Made by a program: the position numbers and the translations under genes
The notes under the pieces: model-generated
Seen by the model: only the letters and a program-made list of their open reading frames with translations
Databases searched by the model: none
Told to the model about the DNA's origin: nothing
DNA from: an uncultured Rickettsiales bacterium
Lineage (GTDB): Bacteria > Pseudomonadota > Alphaproteobacteria > Rs-D84
Assembly (NCBI GenBank): GCA_900550495.1
Contig: URSJ01000005.1
Span: forward strand, 1-64,000
Reading direction: 5' to 3'
DNA length: 64,000 nucleotides
Shown: in pieces, positions 61,601-64,000 of the stretch
Position numbering within the stretch: position 1 is the first letter of the stretch
How the letters are laid out: every line of letters begins with the position of its first letter

Positions 61601-61992
61601 GGTGGCAAGTTGAAATCTTGTCCAATTATAATGCGCAACTAGATGCAGGTTCGCCATTGTGGCGACGCAAATATGCGACGGCCGGACGGGTAATGCGGCT
61701 GCGAATAAATGATATGGTTATGGCGACGTTTTCCAAAGCTGACCCAAAATTGCCCAAGGGATTGGTGGAAACGGTTATGCACCAATGCGCAATAGAAAAT
61801 ACGGATACGGTCAATGTGATATTTCGTGTTAAAAAAATCAGCAGTAATGGCACGATATATTTACGTCCGCATTTTATTGCCAAGGAAGAGGGCGATACAA
61901 AGTCATGGGCCGCCAGCGCTACGTCATTGCAAGAGCATAACGCGCACAAGGTGTATGTCAGCCCATCTGGAAAATTGCAATGCTCAGAATAA
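58663..61992 (+). CDS. cas9: Cas9, type II-C
   Basis: RNA-guided DNA nuclease. 1109 residues from GTG 58663, seven bases after AAAGGGG; GTG 58657 is a less well placed alternative. RuvC-I has Asp8 in LGLDLGSTSLGWAV. The Arg-rich bridge helix is RREHRQMRRRGDRVALRKKR. RuvC-II Glu is in INIEMGRD. HNH His577 is in FEIEHILPFS with Asn in AANRFKGN. RuvC-III has HHAIDA (residues 717-722). All catalytic residues are present. The small size and absence of csn2/cas4 support II-C. Its stop overlaps convergent cas2 by 9 bp. Confidence 0.97.
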   Translation: MKYKLGLDLGSTSLGWAVVELNDMDNITRLVDMGVRIFPDGRDAQSHTPINVVRREHRQMRRRGDRVALRKKRTLQLIHKYGMDFDIHSNVSLENPYALRARAVVEKLQPHELGRVLFHLALRRGFKSNRKETRGEAGGKLKNATASLQVAMGDKTLGQFQFESHRYRFAEQFDGNKIKDGAFYPTRDMYLAEFNRICTAQGLSDEMRKEFEHAIFHQRPLLPPVIGTCMFEPGQLRAYKFEPVFQRFRVLQQINQLRIIDNGVVTELSGEQRQKLQDILLRTFDGVKRDKSGRVKITFAAVRKMLGLARGVRFNLETEKRKEMDVDTTAFAFSECGLSDFWYACPDDKKSQILARINDDTLGDDDLVDYLVENCGLNPDVAAQLIQRPFEDGVANLSVCAMQKMLPFLAQGDLYHVAADKAGYNHADRGVVQMAQLPYYGDVAALKPSLAPDKNGVYRTMNATVHIALNQLRAVVNDLIARFGSVPYAINIEMGRDVRAGALERAEIDSQQAANKRENDRIASELVVMGVRVSRENIQKYKLWENLGKNPLDRRCVYTGEIISKEKLFSPEFEIEHILPFSRTLDDSMANKTISAVAANRFKGNRSPDEAFTDSKSPWHYDDVVARAQNLPGATKWRFNRGAMNAFLRDQDCIARALNDTRFMTRISVTYLQHVCADKYRVTGMPGRMTAMLRDAWHLDWWKDKADAEKYRGNHIHHAIDAFVVACTGAGILQRLSRNAIETDKLFGKPQKEKRRQWFVDMNVPFDGFDYYDFKMRCENTIISYRQSQKSPKDSKGTIGCLHEDTAYNLEFFERGTSAVMSRRDALPTTDKDRKAFTKDFNNVNPKTLQMFLKDTGTTNDEPNIANKFLDWCTLRDIRKVRMYKRGVDVTTYVPVFRTKRQRDTYRAAYLNWYVASGIAGGIADKKMRLAQQEKEKALLQEFQNAAKLAYKWYVGGNNFCADVFKMRDDDKRYPKLRGRWQVEILSNYNAQLDAGSPLWRRKYATAGRVMRLRINDMVMATFSKADPKLPKGLVETVMHQCAIENTDTVNVIFRVKKISSNGTIYLRPHFIAKEEGDTKSWAASATSLQEHNAHKVYVSPSGKLQCSE

Positions 61993-62322
61993 TTGTAATT
62001 GGCCCGGACGCGATGCTAATGCGCGTGGGCTGTTTGCTTTGTCCAAGTGGATTATATCGCCAAATTGTGTGTCGGTGAAAAATAAAATATTTACGTCGCC
62101 TGTCCGTGGGTTGTTGCGTTTTACAGCGTGAACGTATTTTTGTGAATTTTCCCGCGTTCCGGTAAAACGCATATAGACTGAATATTGCGCCATTGAAAAT
62201 CCCAGGTCTTGCAGAAAATTGCGAAACCGTGATGCCTCGCGACGTTCGTGTTTTGTATCGGTTGGCAAATCAAACATAACCATCATCCACATATATTTTA
62301 ATCCATCAGTTTTTAATGACAT
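61984..62322 (-). CDS. cas2: Cas2
   Basis: Spacer-acquisition partner of Cas1. 112 residues from ATG 62322, which overlaps the end of cas1 by 17 bases; a TTG at 62328 is an alternative. Marks are MMVMFDLPTDTKHERREASRFR (ferredoxin-like fold with the conserved Asp in VMFDLP), FLQDLGFSMAQYSVYMR and NILFFTDTQFG. Coupled to cas1 and convergent with cas9. Confidence 0.95.
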   Translation of the reverse strand: MSLKTDGLKYMWMMVMFDLPTDTKHERREASRFRNFLQDLGFSMAQYSVYMRFTGTRENSQKYVHAVKRNNPRTGDVNILFFTDTQFGDIIHLDKANSPRALASRPGQLQLF

Positions 62323-63205
62323 TTTCAAAGTCCAATTTGTTTTTCTTTTCTTTCAGTGAATTTACAAAATTCCAAACATCGCGTTGCATAATGGTGGCCA
62401 ATGGTGATGTGCCACCACCCCGGGTTGGAATATTGGTCTCCAGGGTGCCCGACAACATGCGTTTGTCGTCTGGGGTCAATTCGCGTGACGGATTATCGGT
62501 GCCATCAAATATGTCGTATACAATGGCGTCAATTACTGGACGATACACCTCCATCAAATCGTCCACCAGGCACATTGGGTTTAGTTGATTGTGGTGTTCT
62601 ATGCCGTATGATGGGTTCAGACCACTGGCAACGACCAGGCGTGCCATTGCGCCCCGTAAAATAGCATAACCGTAATTCAGAAACGCATTGATTCCTTTGG
62701 CATTATGATTGCGTAAAAAATATGGGCCAAACAGACTGGTGAAATACATTCTAGCGGCAATACCTTCCATATTATTGCTGTCGCCAGATAATACCGCAGA
62801 TGGGATATGTTTGATACGATTGTCTATGCCATATTTATCCAAAACGCGGGACTGGTTGCGAATTTTTTCTTGGACGATGCGTCGCCACAACTGCTTTTCT
62901 AGTGGGCGCGATGTATTTATTTGCATTTGCTGCACGGCCATTTGGCGATTTTGACCAACCAGTGGCGTCATTATACCGATTGGATTATAGTTATCACCGA
63001 TTATTATCAATGGTATTCCGTTTTCACACATGGCAGACATTAAAGCCTGGGTAAAAACAATTGCGCGTCCAGTGGCCATAACGGCGCATATGCTGTCTAA
63101 TGGAACTTCTCCGATAGTTGTTCCGTGTTCTGTGACGCACAAGAATCCCCGTCGAACCGACAGTTCGCGATTGTCGCTGGAAATTTCTATTATATTGGTT
63201 TGCAT
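62306..63205 (-). CDS. cas1: Cas1
   Basis: Integrase of spacer acquisition. 299 residues from ATG 63205; ATG 63214 lies inside the -10 element. Active-site residues: Glu in NNMEGIAAR, His in YGIEHHNQ, Asp in CLVDDLMEVYRP. FTQALMSAMCENGIPLIIIG is the N-terminal beta-sheet part. It is followed by cas2 and preceded by the CRISPR array terminator. Confidence 0.95.
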   Translation of the reverse strand: MQTNIIEISSDNRELSVRRGFLCVTEHGTTIGEVPLDSICAVMATGRAIVFTQALMSAMCENGIPLIIIGDNYNPIGIMTPLVGQNRQMAVQQMQINTSRPLEKQLWRRIVQEKIRNQSRVLDKYGIDNRIKHIPSAVLSGDSNNMEGIAARMYFTSLFGPYFLRNHNAKGINAFLNYGYAILRGAMARLVVASGLNPSYGIEHHNQLNPMCLVDDLMEVYRPVIDAIVYDIFDGTDNPSRELTPDDKRMLSGTLETNIPTRGGGTSPLATIMQRDVWNFVNSLKEKKNKLDFENVIKN

Positions 63206-63211
63206 ACTGCT

Positions 63212-63239
63212 CATATAGGACTGTTTTTAGTTTTGTCAA
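63212..63239 (-). promoter_or_regulatory. cas1-cas2 promoter, leaderless
   Basis: On minus TTGACA (63239-63234), 16 bases, TATATG (63217-63212). The start point should fall on or next to ATG 63205. Confidence 0.65.
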
Positions 63240-63330
63240 TACGTATTTTCGGAAAAAAGACGCAAAAAATAACGATAACGAATCGTTTCATGCGAAAAAT
63301 AAGGTATTTTTTATTTTGAAATAAATTATA

Positions 63331-63355
63331 AAAAGCCCCGAATCTCGGGGCTTTT
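63331..63355. terminator. Terminator between cas1 and the CRISPR array
   Basis: AAAAGCCCCGA, ATC, TCGGGGCTTTT; on minus a T-run follows. It ends array transcription before cas1. Confidence 0.88.
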
Positions 63356-63365
63356 GTTGATATGT

Positions 63366-63863
63366 ATTATATCAGATTGGAATTAGATGTCTAGCCGCAA
63401 CGCGATGGCATCAAAAGGCGATTAAATAGGCAATTATATCAGATTGGAATTAGATGTCTAGCCGCAACGTATAACAACAAATATGTCAACCAGACCAAAT
63501 TATATCAGATTGGAATTAGATGTCTAGCCGCAACTGCAAATGCCGTTGAACAATCCGGTGTTTTATTATATCAGATTGGAATTAGATGTCTAGCCGCAAC
63601 AAACATACCCCTCTATCTCAGAGAATATGATTATATCAGATTGGAATTAGATGTCTAGCCGCAACTGTTTGTGCGGCTGTGTATGTCAGAACCGCATTAT
63701 ATCAGATTGGAATTAGATGTCTAGCCGCAACCGAACGGTTCGGCGTTGACCTGGTAAGGGATTATATCAGATTGGAATTAGATGTCTAGCCGCAACTGAT
63801 TCTGGTAAAAACATTATTGCCCCCTTTATTATATCAGATTGGAATTAGATGTCTAGCCGCAAC
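63366..63863 (-). CRISPR. Type II-C CRISPR array, 8 repeats and 7 spacers
   Basis: Eight identical 36-bp repeats begin at 63366, 63433, 63499, 63565, 63630, 63696, 63761 and 63828, separated by spacers of 29-31 bases. In the crRNA sense (minus strand) the repeat begins GTTGCGGCTAGAC and ends CTGATATAAT, as type II repeats do. That end is an extended -10 (TGA-TATAAT), and TAGACA lies 16 bases before it, so each repeat holds a promoter for the next spacer. No degenerate terminal repeat marks the trailer end. Only 34 AT-rich bases separate the array from the next minus-strand gene, leaving little room for a separate leader promoter. Confidence 0.98.
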
Positions 63864-63897
63864 AATTAAATAAAATCAATAACTTAAATAATAAGAT

Positions 63898-64000
63898 TTA
63901 TCGTGTTTTTTGCTTTCCCTTTAGCATTTTATTATATAATTCGTCAAATATGACAGGAATGTTCTTTGCAAATAATTCTAATGTCGGTTGCATAATTTCT
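63898..64000 (-). CDS. C-terminal end of a gene cut by the window edge
   Basis: Minus-strand open frame from base 64000 to TAA 63898, giving EIMQPTLELFAKNIPVIFDE and a basic end (KMLKGKQKTR). 33 complete residues are visible. The product cannot be identified. It reads toward the CRISPR array and ends 34 bases before its first repeat. Confidence 0.45.
   Translation of the reverse strand, partial: EIMQPTLELFAKNIPVIFDELYNKMLKGKQKTR

Overview
The window looks like a chromosome segment of an anaerobic or microaerobic, host-associated alphaproteobacterium. CcrM-type methylase, CarD, NrdR and a BamE/LptB/LptC outer-membrane set point to Alphaproteobacteria. Pyruvate:ferredoxin oxidoreductase points to anaerobic metabolism. 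DUF4301 and an Mpi-like invertase, both families I associate with Bacteroidetes, suggest life in a gut-type community. This placement is inference from gene content; there is no 16S gene here. Coding density is high, genes often overlap (TAATG or ATGA junctions), and many intergenic gaps hold clear -35/-10 promoters or hairpin-T-run terminators.

Layout. 1-4.4 kb: rnhB, a lytic transglycosylase and nrdR (minus), ccrM (plus), a small coiled-coil gene. 4.6-11.4 kb: clpP-clpX, a tandem repeat array beside tRNA-Leu(CAA), rpmB, a DUF4301 gene, and a clpB lacking its N domain. 11.4-15.1 kb: an MsbA-like ABC exporter, tRNA-Ala, rpsU, a probable 6S RNA and a DUF805 protein. 15.4-19.3 kb: polA, an outer-membrane barrel, pth. 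19.3-26.2 kb: an accessory stretch of secreted cysteine-rich proteins and three tandem paralogous lipoproteins interleaved with a duplicated 43-codon ORF, then tRNA-Leu(AAG). 26.2-40.1 kb: envelope proteins, the pbpC/alpha-2-macroglobulin pair, a serine recombinase and a subtilase. 40.2-48.4 kb: rpsB-tsf, tyrS, an EnvC-like gene, a Fic-like/kinase-like pair, ctpA and a ClpP-fold pseudo-protease. 48.6-57.7 kb: PFOR, BamE, a secreted protein, CarD, LptB/LptC, a secreted protein, an OmpA-type lipoprotein. 57.7-58.5 kb: three very small genes.

58.45-63.9 kb: a complete type II-C CRISPR-Cas locus with unusual architecture. tracrRNA is divergent from cas9, cas1-cas2 run convergently towards cas9, and an 8-repeat array lies beyond cas1. 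Each repeat ends in an extended -10 element, with a TAGACA -35 sixteen bases upstream, so each crRNA can have its own promoter as in Neisseria II-C systems. The tracrRNA promoter is straddled by a perfect 10-bp inverted repeat, and cas1 appears to be leaderless.

Functionally the window is dominated by cell-envelope work (Lpt, BamE, PBP1C/A2M, LytM, lytic transglycosylase, CtpA, OmpA), protein quality control (ClpPX, ClpB, ClpP-like) and defence (II-C CRISPR). The most unusual items are the repeat-internal promoters and tracrRNA operator, the Fic-like/kinase-like pair with the catalytic His replaced by Gln, a ClpP homologue without its catalytic residues, an A34 tRNA-Leu, the lipoprotein/mini-ORF tandem duplication, and start-stop or two-codon upstream ORFs.
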